A stretch of DNA of 64,000 nt. Origin: Acidisarcina polymorpha (lineage in GTDB: Bacteria; Acidobacteriota; Terriglobia; Terriglobales; Acidobacteriaceae). Numbering within the stretch: position 1 is the first letter of the stretch; every line of letters starts with the position of its first letter. A program made the position numbers and the translations under genes. The DNA lies in assembly GCF_003330725.1 (NCBI RefSeq), contig NZ_CP030840.1, forward strand, positions 5,270,001-5,334,000. Direction: 5' to 3'. Positions 29,588 through 38,377 of the stretch are shown piece by piece. The notes under the pieces are model-generated. The model was given only the letters and a program-made list of their open reading frames with translations. It was not told the DNA's origin and made no database searches.

Positions 29588-30298
29588 ATGATCCAGCTTA
29601 AGAACTTAGAGCGGAGTTACAAAACCGGGGCGGGGCAAACCTGGGTGCTGCGTCGCATCATGCTCGACATCCAACAGGGAGAGTTCCTAACCATCATGGG
29701 TCCCTCCGGAGCGGGCAAATCCTCCCTCCTCAATGCGCTTGCGCTCCTCGACGACCAATGGCTGGGAGAATATTGGTTTCGCGACGAAGCCGTGCACACC
29801 ATGAATCGGAAGCAGCGGGCTGCTTTGGCGAAGCAGAATATCGGCATGGTATTCCAGAGTTACCATCTCCTCGACGACCTGACCGTTCAGGAGAACATTG
29901 ACCTTCCCTTGTCCTATAAAAACATCTCTCGTAATGAGCGCCAGGCGCTGGTTGCGGACACCCTCGACAAGTTCAACATCGTGGGCAAAAAAGACCTCTA
30001 TCCTTCTCAGCTTTCCGGCGGTCAACAACAGCTGGTCGGCATCGCCCGGGCTGTCATTCACAAACCGGCGCTGCTGCTCGCCGATGAGCCTACCGGCAAT
30101 CTTCACTCCTCTCAGGCCAAGGAAATCATGGAGCTATTTCGCGAACTCAACAATGAAGGAACGACGATCGTGCAAGTCACCCACTCCGATGCAAACGCCG
30201 CCTATGGCAACCGGATGATCGAAGTTCGAGATGGCTGGATGGTCAAAGATACTTCAAATCCGAATCTGGGAATGACGCCCGAGGTGAGCGCATCGTGA
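29588..30298 (+). CDS. MacB-type ABC ATPase with altered signature and D-loop (second copy)
   Basis: 236 residues from ATG 29588 (MIQLKNLERSYKTG), preceded by CAAGGAAACCG; an ATG at 29552 overlapping the permease by 8 nt is the alternative. Walker A GPSGAGKSS (38-46), Q90, Walker B LLLADEP and H-loop H199 are intact. Two motifs deviate: LSGGQQQLVGIARA has Leu where Arg is usual, and the D-loop reads GNLHS in place of GNLDS. Its TGA overlaps the GTG start of the TolC-like gene (GTGA). It may pair with the first ATPase or serve the second permease. Confidence 0.93.
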   Translation: MIQLKNLERSYKTGAGQTWVLRRIMLDIQQGEFLTIMGPSGAGKSSLLNALALLDDQWLGEYWFRDEAVHTMNRKQRAALAKQNIGMVFQSYHLLDDLTVQENIDLPLSYKNISRNERQALVADTLDKFNIVGKKDLYPSQLSGGQQQLVGIARAVIHKPALLLADEPTGNLHSSQAKEIMELFRELNNEGTTIVQVTHSDANAAYGNRMIEVRDGWMVKDTSNPNLGMTPEVSAS

Positions 30299-32322
30299 GG
30301 GCGAGCAAACTTGCATCTGTCTCAGAAAAGATCATTGCCGCGACGATGTGCGTCGCCCTGAATTCGGCAAGCTGGGCACAAGCGGCCGCTCCGACGCCCC
30401 AGGCTGCCGCCCAGCAAACCGCCCCAGACGCTCCCGCGCCAGCTGCGGCGCAATCGGAGACTCCCAGCATCGCGCAGCAAGCGAAATCCGTGAGCGGGCC
30501 CTCGGCAATGACCGGGTCAATCCCCCCTTTTCATGTAGAGTTGCCGCACTCGCGCAATCCTTTCGACGCCTACCGTCCAAGCATCGTGCCGCCGGCTAAC
30601 TTGGACAATTCGCCGCGCCTGCAGACATTGATTCGCGATGGCAAGCTCTATCTGTCTCTCAACGACGCGTTGGCCCTAGCATTAGAAAACAATCTCGATC
30701 TGGCGTACTTCCGCTACAACCTGCCCATCGCCGACACCGATCTGGCCCGCACCAAGGCCGGTGGCGCATCGAACGGCGTGAACTCCGGCATTCAGGGGTC
30801 CCAGGGAGGATTTTCGTCCAGCGGCCAAGGCAGTGGGAACGGCACCGGCGGTGGCGCCGGCACCGGTGCAACTGCCGGCGGAGCAGGCGGCCTGGTGACT
30901 TCGACCCTGGGCAATGGCACCGCCATCATCCCGTTCGACCCTCAGTTTTACCTGCAGGGCTTCGTGGACCATACCACCACGCCGGTTGCTAACCCGGTGC
31001 TCTACGGGGTGCCGCTGCTGCGTACCAACACGATTGAAGGAATCTCGCAGTATACGCAGGCCTTTCCCCTGGGAACCAACCTTTCGGCATCATTTGTGGG
31101 CGAGCGTCAAGCGGCCAACAGCCCATTCAACGTGATCAATCCCAGTCTGTTTTCCCAATTCAACTTTACGATCAATCAGCCTCTGCTAGCGGGTTTTGGA
31201 CTTGCGACCAATGAGCGCTTTATCCACATCGCTCAAAAGAACCGCCAGGTTATCGATCTCGCCTTCCGGCAGCAGGTCATTACCACCGTCAGCCTGGTGG
31301 AGGACATCTATTGGGACCTGGTGAGCGCCTACAATGACGAGCAGGTGAAGGATAGGTCGCTGCAGTTCGCCCAGAAGACGCTCGACGACGATCGCAAGCA
31401 GTTGGAGCTGCAGGCCATTCCAGCATTGCAGGTGATGAAGGATGAATCTGACGTGGCCACCCGCGAAGGCGACTTGACGGTCGCAAAAGCGACGCTCCGG
31501 TTAAATGAGCTGCTGATCAAAAACGCGCTCACCAAGACGATCGACGACCCTGCGCTCGAGGAAATGCCGGTGGTGCCGCTTGATCAGCACGGACCCCCCG
31601 ACGCCAATGCCACCAAGCCTATCGATCAACTGCTTGCTGAGGCGGAGAAGAACCGTCCCGATGTCTCGGAAGATGAGATTTCGATGCAGATCGCGCAGAA
31701 CAACTTGAAAGCCATCAAGAACGAACTGCTGCCGTCGCTGAGCGTCTATGGCCAATACGTCGGTTACGGCTTGGCCGGCTTGCTGAACCCCTTCTGCGAT
31801 CTGGGAACGGAGTGCACGAGCACCGTTCCCAATAATTTCGGCGGTGCGCTCCAGAACACATTCAACTACTCGGCGCCTGAATATCAGGTAGGCTTCAAGC
31901 TGCTGCTCACCCTCCGCAATCGCATCGCCAAGGCCGACCAGTTTCGCGCCGAACTGGAGTATCGCCAAAGGGAGCTAAGCTACGCGGGGCAAAAAAAGAA
32001 TATTCGCTTCGAAGTGCGCAATTCTCAGTTCGCCGTGGAACAGGCGCAGGCGCGGGTGGAAGCGGCGCAAAAGGCGAGCGACCTGGCGCAGAAGACCTTC
32101 GACATTACCAAGCAGGAGCAGCAATTGGGCGCAAAATCCAGCTACGATACTCTTTCGGCAGACCATGACCTGGCCGTCGCCCAGTCGGCGCTGCTTGCCG
32201 CCCAGGCTCTATTTGAGAAGGCGAAAGTCGACATCGATCGCGCCACCGGAGAGACGCTCGATCGTATGGGTATTGCGATTGACGATGCCAAGACCGGTGT
32301 CGTCTCTCAACTGAGACCATGA
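30295..32322 (+). CDS. TolC-family outer-membrane efflux protein
   Basis: 675 residues with an N-terminal signal peptide ending near NSASWAQA. The GTG start at 30295 overlaps the ATPase stop by 4 nt. The mature protein has an Ala/Pro-rich region, then LSLNDALALALENNLDLAYFRYN, a TolC entry motif. A Gly/Ser-rich insertion lies around 160-200. Long coiled-coil helices (VEDIYWDLVSAYNDEQVKDRSLQFAQKTL, and the C-terminal EQAQARVEAAQKASDLAQKTFDI) follow. It should form the outer-membrane duct for the adaptor-permease complex encoded upstream. Confidence 0.92.
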   Translation: MRASKLASVSEKIIAATMCVALNSASWAQAAAPTPQAAAQQTAPDAPAPAAAQSETPSIAQQAKSVSGPSAMTGSIPPFHVELPHSRNPFDAYRPSIVPPANLDNSPRLQTLIRDGKLYLSLNDALALALENNLDLAYFRYNLPIADTDLARTKAGGASNGVNSGIQGSQGGFSSSGQGSGNGTGGGAGTGATAGGAGGLVTSTLGNGTAIIPFDPQFYLQGFVDHTTTPVANPVLYGVPLLRTNTIEGISQYTQAFPLGTNLSASFVGERQAANSPFNVINPSLFSQFNFTINQPLLAGFGLATNERFIHIAQKNRQVIDLAFRQQVITTVSLVEDIYWDLVSAYNDEQVKDRSLQFAQKTLDDDRKQLELQAIPALQVMKDESDVATREGDLTVAKATLRLNELLIKNALTKTIDDPALEEMPVVPLDQHGPPDANATKPIDQLLAEAEKNRPDVSEDEISMQIAQNNLKAIKNELLPSLSVYGQYVGYGLAGLLNPFCDLGTECTSTVPNNFGGALQNTFNYSAPEYQVGFKLLLTLRNRIAKADQFRAELEYRQRELSYAGQKKNIRFEVRNSQFAVEQAQARVEAAQKASDLAQKTFDITKQEQQLGAKSSYDTLSADHDLAVAQSALLAAQALFEKAKVDIDRATGETLDRMGIAIDDAKTGVVSQLRP

Positions 32323-32424
32323 GCCGATCGCTGTACGTGACGCTGCAAGGAAGCAGATGTCGAAGTACCTCCGAGCGGAGCATCTCGCACACGGTTTTGA
32401 CGATTACTGTACAGGGACAGGTCC

Positions 32425-33831
32425 ATGGTTCATAGCGAACAAACCGCTTTTGCGAGACCGGGCTCATTGAGCGTATCGGACGGTCCCTCTCTGTTGATCG
32501 CCGACGATCAGCCCCACATCCTGGACGCGATCGAATTGCTCGTCGGCCCCGAGGGCTATCGAGTGGACCGTGCGCGCTCGCCGCAGATGGTGCTCGATGC
32601 CCTCGGAAGCCGCTCTTACGATGCTCTGCTCATCGATCTGAATTACACCCGCGACACCACCTCCGGCAAGGAGGGTCTCGACCTGCTCGCCCAGGTGACC
32701 GCGCTCGATGCGCAGCTTCCAGTCATCGTCATGACCGCGTGGGCCAACGTCGAGGTCGCGGTCGAGGCAATGCGTCGCGGCGCGCGCGACTTCATTCAGA
32801 AGCCTTGGGACAATGCTCGCCTGCTGACTATCCTGGCCAACCAGATTGAGCTCCATCATGCGGTCCGGCGCGCGGAACGGCTTGAAGCAGAGAATCGCCT
32901 GCTGCGCGCCCAGGGATTGCCCGAAATGATTGCCACCGCCCCAGCGATGCAGCCGCTGCTTCAGACCATCACGCGCATCGGTCCCTCCGACGCGAACGTG
33001 CTGATCACTGGCGAACATGGCACCGGTAAGGAAGTCGTCGCGCAAATGCTGCATGGGCTTTCTGCAAGGTCGTCGCGCTCTCTGGTCGCTGTCAATACCG
33101 GCGCTCTCCCCGAGGGCACCTTCGAGAGCGAGCTCTTCGGGCACATTAAAGGCGCCTTTACCGATGCCCGCACCGACCGCATTGGCCGCTTCGAGCTCGC
33201 TGACGGAGGCACCCTCTTTCTCGACGAGATCGCCAATGTGCCTCTACGCCAGCAGGCCAAGTTGCTGCGCGTCCTCGAGACCGGCGAGCTGGAACGAGTC
33301 GGTTCCTCAAAAACGCGGAAGGTGGATGTTCGCCTGCTCTCGGCGACCAACGCCGATGTTCACGCCGAGGCCGAGGCTGGCCGCTTTCGTCCAGATCTTC
33401 TGTTTCGGTTGAATACTGTCGAGATCCATCTGCCGCCTTTGCGCGAACGGCGCGAAGACATCCCCGCTCTTGCTGCCCACTTCCTGAGCCGCTATGCCCT
33501 CAGGTACCGTAAGCAGATTCAAGGGCTGGAGGCTGCCGCGCTGCAGGCGATGTTGGGCTATCCATGGCCGGGTAACGTTCGCGAGCTTGACCATACCATC
33601 GAGCGCGCCGTGCTGATGGCGGCCGGTTCGCGCATCGCCCAGGCCGACCTCGGCTTGAGCGCTCCTCGCATCTCCCATAGCAGTCTTGAAGAGATGAGTC
33701 TTGAAGCCGTAGAGAGTATTCTGATCCGCAAAGCGCTCGCCCGCTGCAATGGTAATGTGAGCCAGGCAGCCGAGGCACTGGGACTCAGCCGGGGCGCACT
33801 TTACAGGCGGATGGAGAAATATGGCCTTTGA
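32425..33831 (+). CDS. NtrC-family response regulator (sigma54 activator type, GAFTDA variant)
   Basis: 468 residues. Receiver domain (about 22-140) with acidic pair D27/D28, phospho-acceptor D71, T104 and K126. AAA+ domain with Walker A GEHGTGKE (196-203), ELFGHIKGAFTDA (sigma54 loop GAFTGA altered to GAFTDA, 243-248) and Walker B TLFLDE. Arginine-finger region RFRPDLLFRLNTV is present. The C-terminus is a Fis-type HTH (NVSQAAEALGLSRGALYRRM). It lies 102 nt after the TolC gene, and its end overlaps the kinase gene by 11 nt. It probably controls the exporter operon. Confidence 0.93.
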   Translation: MVHSEQTAFARPGSLSVSDGPSLLIADDQPHILDAIELLVGPEGYRVDRARSPQMVLDALGSRSYDALLIDLNYTRDTTSGKEGLDLLAQVTALDAQLPVIVMTAWANVEVAVEAMRRGARDFIQKPWDNARLLTILANQIELHHAVRRAERLEAENRLLRAQGLPEMIATAPAMQPLLQTITRIGPSDANVLITGEHGTGKEVVAQMLHGLSARSSRSLVAVNTGALPEGTFESELFGHIKGAFTDARTDRIGRFELADGGTLFLDEIANVPLRQQAKLLRVLETGELERVGSSKTRKVDVRLLSATNADVHAEAEAGRFRPDLLFRLNTVEIHLPPLRERREDIPALAAHFLSRYALRYRKQIQGLEAAALQAMLGYPWPGNVRELDHTIERAVLMAAGSRIAQADLGLSAPRISHSSLEEMSLEAVESILIRKALARCNGNVSQAAEALGLSRGALYRRMEKYGL

Positions 33832-35275
33832 TGGGCCGAGGCAAACCACTGGCAGGCAGCGCAAAAGAGCTTCAGGGCGGCATTTCTCCTTCGAGACGCG
33901 GATTCGCCTCTATTGCCTGCTCCTCTGCCTTCCGACCATTGTTCTGCTTGTAATCCTTCTCTGGCGCGCTTCATTCGGCGCGCAAGCGCTCTCTCTCGGC
34001 GTGGCTATCCTCCTCCTCTTGCTGCTTTCATCGTTGCTCATCGAAGAAGTTGTCCGGCCGCTGCAAACCCTGGCCAATGTCGTCGCCGCATTGCGGGAGG
34101 AAGACTATTCCTTCCGGGCGCGTGGGGCCAGTCGAGAGGACGCGTTGGGCGAGCTTTCTACTGAGATCAATGCCCTCGCCGATTTGTTGCAGACCCAGCG
34201 CCTGAGTGAGCTCGAGGCCACTGCTTTGCTGCGTAGAGTCATCGCCTCAATGGATGCGCCCGTGCTCGCCTTCGACCAGGAGCGCAGACTGAGGCTCTTG
34301 AATCCGGCTGCTGAACGAGTGCTGGTCTTGGACCCGGCGCGAGACATGGGCCGGGCAGCCGGTCAGTTGCACCTTGATCATCTAATCGACGAGCCGGACG
34401 AAGGCGTTGTCAGCCTCGATCTCCCTTCCGAGGATGGGTCGTCCGCCCCTCGCAAGTCGGGCCGATGGATGGTCCGCCGCAGCGGTTTTCGCCAGCGGGG
34501 CGTCCCTCACACATTGCTGCTCCTGTCCGATGTAAGCAGTGCTCTGCGCGAAGAAGAGCGCACCGCATGGCAGCGCCTGATTCGCGTGCTTGGCCACGAG
34601 ATCAGCAATTCTCTTGCGCCCATCAAGTCGATTGCAGGCAGCCTACTCGCCCGCCTGCCTCCCGAAGTCAATGGCGCCCGGGGTGCGGGCGATTTCGCGC
34701 GCGGCCTCACCATTATCGAGGGCCGCGCTGATTCGCTGAACCGATTCGTCCAGGCATACCGGCAATTAGCGCAACTGCCCCGTCCCGCCATGCGGATGGT
34801 GGCGCTTCGTCCGCTGCTTGAACGAGTGGTCGCGCTCGAGACCCGCATGGAAGTAGCGCTGGGAGAAGTCGCCGACCTCGATCTTTCCGTCGATCCCGAC
34901 CAGATCGAACAGATGCTGATCAATCTGGTGAAGAATGCCGTCGAAGCAGTCATCGATGCTCAGCAGGAAGCTGGCTCGAGTGACCTGCGGCTCCCGGCTC
35001 CTCCGCCCGTCATGCTCAGCGGCAGGAAGTTGGAGGACGCCGTCGCCATCGTCGTCGAGGATCGCGGTCTCGGCCTCACCAACACTGCGAACCTCTTTGT
35101 GCCTTTCTATACGACCAAGACCAATGGCTCCGGAGTCGGCTTGGCATTGGTACGCCAGATCGCCGAAGCCCATGGCGGTACCGTGGTGCTACGCAACCGC
35201 GAAGATGCTCCTGGTTGCGTAGCGGAAGTGCTCATTCCATTTACCCGGGCGGTCTCGTCTTCGCATGCAATGTGA
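33821..35275 (+). CDS. Membrane sensor histidine kinase (NtrY/NtrB-like)
   Basis: 484 residues. Two close hydrophobic segments (about 30-75), a HAMP-like stretch (about 77-125), a PAS-like region (about 135-235), then the H-box RVLGHEISNSLAPIKS with His259, N-box LINLVKNAVEA, G1 VEDRGLGL and G2 TNGSGVGLALVRQIAEAHGG. There is almost no periplasmic loop, so it probably senses the membrane or a cytoplasmic cue. It overlaps the response regulator gene by 11 nt and is therefore its likely partner. Confidence 0.93.
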   Translation: MAFDGPRQTTGRQRKRASGRHFSFETRIRLYCLLLCLPTIVLLVILLWRASFGAQALSLGVAILLLLLLSSLLIEEVVRPLQTLANVVAALREEDYSFRARGASREDALGELSTEINALADLLQTQRLSELEATALLRRVIASMDAPVLAFDQERRLRLLNPAAERVLVLDPARDMGRAAGQLHLDHLIDEPDEGVVSLDLPSEDGSSAPRKSGRWMVRRSGFRQRGVPHTLLLLSDVSSALREEERTAWQRLIRVLGHEISNSLAPIKSIAGSLLARLPPEVNGARGAGDFARGLTIIEGRADSLNRFVQAYRQLAQLPRPAMRMVALRPLLERVVALETRMEVALGEVADLDLSVDPDQIEQMLINLVKNAVEAVIDAQQEAGSSDLRLPAPPPVMLSGRKLEDAVAIVVEDRGLGLTNTANLFVPFYTTKTNGSGVGLALVRQIAEAHGGTVVLRNREDAPGCVAEVLIPFTRAVSSSHAM

Positions 35276-35306
35276 GCCGAGAGAGCCTGGCCAGCCGGCT
35301 CCTCCT

Positions 35307-35344
35307 CTAGTACTCGAAGCCATAGCTAGTACTTGAAGCGATAG
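35307..35344 (-). repeat. Tandem duplication of the TonB receptor gene 3' end with its stop codon
   Basis: On the plus strand CTAGTACTCGAAGCCATAG (35307-35325) is followed directly by CTAGTACTTGAAGCGATAG (35326-35344), 17/19 identical. The second copy is the coding end of the receptor gene (stop at 35326-35328); the first is its downstream duplicate with another TAG. Confidence 0.9.
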
Positions 35345-37608
35345 CGAAACTCCCCATAGATCTGTCGCGGGTCGTTCCAGTGGAATCCGCCAAACGTCAG
35401 ACTGTTATCCAGCTGCACGCGCCGATTTGCCACATTCAGCGAGTTCACTGAAATGGTGTATTTATCAGCAAAGGTCTTGCCCACAGCGAGGTCGAATGTA
35501 GTGTGGCCCGGTAGGTACGCACCGGGATACTGCGCCTGCGGCGTCCCTTCGAGCCCGTTGGTGAATCCCGAGCCGTAGTAGACGTTGGTCGAGGCGAAGA
35601 CCTTCCAGGGAAGTGTGCCGTTGAAGCCCAGGTTCAGAGTATTCCTCTGATCATGATCGGCCGGCGCCAGCCCCGGCGGAATATCGAGCGGGCACGCAGA
35701 AGTCACCGGAACCGGGCAGATCAGCCCTCCCGTAATCGGCGACGTTGCCTGTGCGATCTGGTTCGCATAGGCAAGATGAAACTGGCCATGGTTCAAGACA
35801 TTCGGCGAGCGCAAGGTGAGCGACCACCCTTGAACGAGCGCCGAGGACCAGGTGATTGGCCAGAAGATATTCGATTCGCCGATGTTGTTGTGGTCGAGCC
35901 AGTTTTCCGCCCTGGTCTCATAGTTGTTGGCGCTCAGAGTCCAGTTGCGGTAGGGAATCGTGACGCCATACTGCCACTGAATGTCCCGCTCGCCGCGCAG
36001 AGGAGAAAAGGTGGAGTTCTGGCTGTTAGCCAGGTCAAGCAGAGCGCCGGTAGCCGTAGAGACGGGCGGAGCCTGGTAGTAATAGCCGTAAAAGCCGCTC
36101 AACACCCAGTTCAGACGCGGGATGCGCAAGGCCGCACCAAAGCGCGGATCGGTGGCAGTCTCCGAGATAGTGGATGTGAACTGGGTCGCGCGGAAGCCGG
36201 CGATCAAGGTGAACCACGGAGTTACCTTGAATTTATCGTTGATGAATTCAGAGACCACACCACCGTTCACGCCGATCGAAGAAGAGGGAACATTGGGCGT
36301 GCCGTCGGTGAAGACGTTATTGAAGTAGTTGTACTGGTGTTGGCCGAAGCCATAGACGCCAACCTGAAGATCGTTCTTCCAGAAGTTCTGGTTCAGGGCG
36401 ATCTGGGCCCCGGCGTAATTGGCATGCTGATGAACGGTTGAGATGACCGGGGCATCGTTCGGTCCGCCGTTGTAGTCGGCGCCGTTGTAGTGATAGAACG
36501 GCGAAACCGTAAACAGTGTATTCGGGCTGAAGGTTCGCACCCAGGAGAATGTGACATAGCCATCCGGCTCGACTTCGGCGTCGTGCAGGCCGCTCGATGG
36601 ATACACCTGGTTTTCGAGCGAATTCGGGTCCGGGTCAATCGGGATCTGGTAATAATCCCGCCGCAGCGAAGTCACTACCCGGTATTGGTCCTTTGCATCG
36701 GGGTTGAAGATGAACGACGCGAATCCACCGAAGCCATTGACCCCGTCGTTGACCACCCGGGGAATCGGCGTCTGCAGGCCGTAGTTACTGCGATTTCCGT
36801 TCAAGCTCCCATAGTAGGCGAATCGCGGCGTGTGGCCCCCGCAACTGATCTGGTCGTCGGTCTGGTAGAAGTTTCCGGCGGTGAAGACGAGGTCGCATTC
36901 CTTGTCGCGCTCAAAGCCGGTGCGCGGCACGACGTTGAAGACCCCATAGGCGCGATCTCCGTAGTCAGCGTCGTAGCTGCCGCTATAGACCTCGAGAGTA
37001 TCGATGTCCCCTGGCAGGATTTGCGGACCGAGATTGGTGGCGATGTTGGTGTTGGGAATGGGAACGCCGTCGATCAGCCAGTTGACCTGATGGCCGCCCA
37101 TCATGTGCAGCATGTCGTGGGTGATATAAGAGGCTGGAACATAATCGGTGATCATCTCCATGCCGTTGGTGCGCTCGGCTCCGGGAGTCCGCTGAATGTC
37201 TGTGCGGCTCAGCATGGTTGTCGGAGTGGCGCTGTCCGTCGTCGGCCCTGCCGCCGTCTCTGGCACGACCACATTTTCGGTCGCGCCCTCGATGGTCAAT
37301 TGGAAGTGCAGCACCGGGCTGGTGTCGGACTGTACACCAACGTCCTGGCTGGCTTGTTGAAAGCCCTTCGACAAGACCGTCACCGTGTAATTCCCGATCG
37401 GTACGGCAGTGAAGACAAATTCCCCATTCACGTCGGAATCCATCGTTTGCGTCAGGTCGGAGTTCTGAGCTTTCAGCGTAAGTTGAGCGCCCTGCACGGG
37501 GCGGTGTTGAGGATCGTGGACGATCCCTCTCACCGAACCGAAGATCGTGGCGAACGCGGCAGTATTCAGAAGGGAAACGACCGCTAATAAACTGACAATT
37601 TGCCTCAT
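35326..37608 (-). CDS. TonB-dependent receptor with N-terminal carboxypeptidase-regulatory-like domain
   Basis: 760 residues from ATG 37608 (MRQIVSLLAVVSLLNTAAFA, signal peptide); the frame is open to 37701 but GAGGAAA precedes 37608. A CarboxypepD_reg-like domain (GSVRGIVHDPQHRPVQGAQLTLKAQ..., about 22-105) precedes a plug domain (about 130-240, VNWLIDGVPIPNTNI, IDTLEVYSGSYDADYGDRAYGVFNV) and a beta-barrel ending in an aromatic residue (EFRYRFKY). It imports an unidentified ligand across the outer membrane. TonB/ExbBD genes are not in this window. It lies downstream of a small Cys-rich secreted protein on the same strand. Confidence 0.92.
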   Translation of the reverse strand: MRQIVSLLAVVSLLNTAAFATIFGSVRGIVHDPQHRPVQGAQLTLKAQNSDLTQTMDSDVNGEFVFTAVPIGNYTVTVLSKGFQQASQDVGVQSDTSPVLHFQLTIEGATENVVVPETAAGPTTDSATPTTMLSRTDIQRTPGAERTNGMEMITDYVPASYITHDMLHMMGGHQVNWLIDGVPIPNTNIATNLGPQILPGDIDTLEVYSGSYDADYGDRAYGVFNVVPRTGFERDKECDLVFTAGNFYQTDDQISCGGHTPRFAYYGSLNGNRSNYGLQTPIPRVVNDGVNGFGGFASFIFNPDAKDQYRVVTSLRRDYYQIPIDPDPNSLENQVYPSSGLHDAEVEPDGYVTFSWVRTFSPNTLFTVSPFYHYNGADYNGGPNDAPVISTVHQHANYAGAQIALNQNFWKNDLQVGVYGFGQHQYNYFNNVFTDGTPNVPSSSIGVNGGVVSEFINDKFKVTPWFTLIAGFRATQFTSTISETATDPRFGAALRIPRLNWVLSGFYGYYYQAPPVSTATGALLDLANSQNSTFSPLRGERDIQWQYGVTIPYRNWTLSANNYETRAENWLDHNNIGESNIFWPITWSSALVQGWSLTLRSPNVLNHGQFHLAYANQIAQATSPITGGLICPVPVTSACPLDIPPGLAPADHDQRNTLNLGFNGTLPWKVFASTNVYYGSGFTNGLEGTPQAQYPGAYLPGHTTFDLAVGKTFADKYTISVNSLNVANRRVQLDNSLTFGGFHWNDPRQIYGEFRYRFKY

Positions 37609-37880
37609 ACAAATGTTTCCTCGCTGCGAATTTGTCGCTCGCGCTATGGTCCCGCGTGTGAACATACGAACGGGCCGAGCCCATGAAGGGCCTTGAATCA
37701 AATTGAATCGGGTGATGAAGAGCGAACTAGTGGTCGGCCCAAGGAGTTGGCTGGAAGAAGCGACTGGCCTTCCTGAGCCGAGATCTGAGCGTAGATAGGC
37801 GGCATTTTGCCAATCGTCGACAAGGATCTGCTTTCAGCCTCTGCTTATTCCATGAACTTCAGGGACACCACACTAGCTGG

Positions 37881-38240
37881 CTACGCAGCGGCGGGAGGAC
37901 CACGTTTTTGGCGGGAACGAGCGAACGCTAAGCGATATCGCGCCTCGGTCTGGGGCGTCGCGGAGGGATGCGCAAAGAGCAGGGTCTCCGCGCTCCGCAG
38001 GATCTGCGAGGTAAAGCCATGCGCCGCCGGGGCGGCGATCGCTTTCGGAAATGCCGGGCATTTCGATTGAATGCTGGAAAAGGACCTGTCGCCGCCAGTG
38101 GCCATTGTGCTTGCACAGCGATGAAGCCCGTTGCGCCGACAGCACTCCGGAAGACTACTGGATGCATCAACCGCAAGCAGCGGCGCAGCTAGAGTCAAGC
38201 CGAGCAACAGTGTGATTGTGATGGCTATCAGTCGCCGCAT
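37881..38240 (-). CDS. Small secreted Cys/His-containing protein, unknown function
   Basis: 119 residues. The N-terminus MRRLIAITITLLLGLTLAAPLLAVDA is a good signal peptide. It is followed by LPECCRRNGLHRC, a compact Cys/His/Arg cluster, and later SKCPAFP. I recall similar CCRRNG-H motifs in acidobacterial hypothetical proteins, but assign no function. A metal role is possible given the Cys/His spacing. It is 272 nt upstream of the TonB receptor gene on the same strand. The ribosome-binding site is weak. Confidence 0.6.
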   Translation of the reverse strand: MRRLIAITITLLLGLTLAAPLLAVDASSSLPECCRRNGLHRCASTMATGGDRSFSSIQSKCPAFPKAIAAPAAHGFTSQILRSAETLLFAHPSATPQTEARYRLAFARSRQKRGPPAAA

Positions 38241-38344
38241 CGCCCCATCCGCGTCATCCAGCTTCGAGGATACGCGAAGACTGCGCGGAAGACCATCGTG
38301 TCCGGTCGAACCGGACTATGCGCGCTAAAGCCCCCAGTCTTAAC

Positions 38345-38372
38345 TCAGGCACGGCGGTTCAGGCACGGCGGT
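38345..38372 (+). repeat. Perfect 14-bp tandem duplication beyond the inositol oxygenase stop
   Basis: TCAGGCACGGCGGT occurs at 38345-38358 and again at 38359-38372 without change. It begins 5 nt past the stop codon of the minus-strand gene ending at 38378. Confidence 0.9.
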
Positions 38373-38377
38373 CGTAC

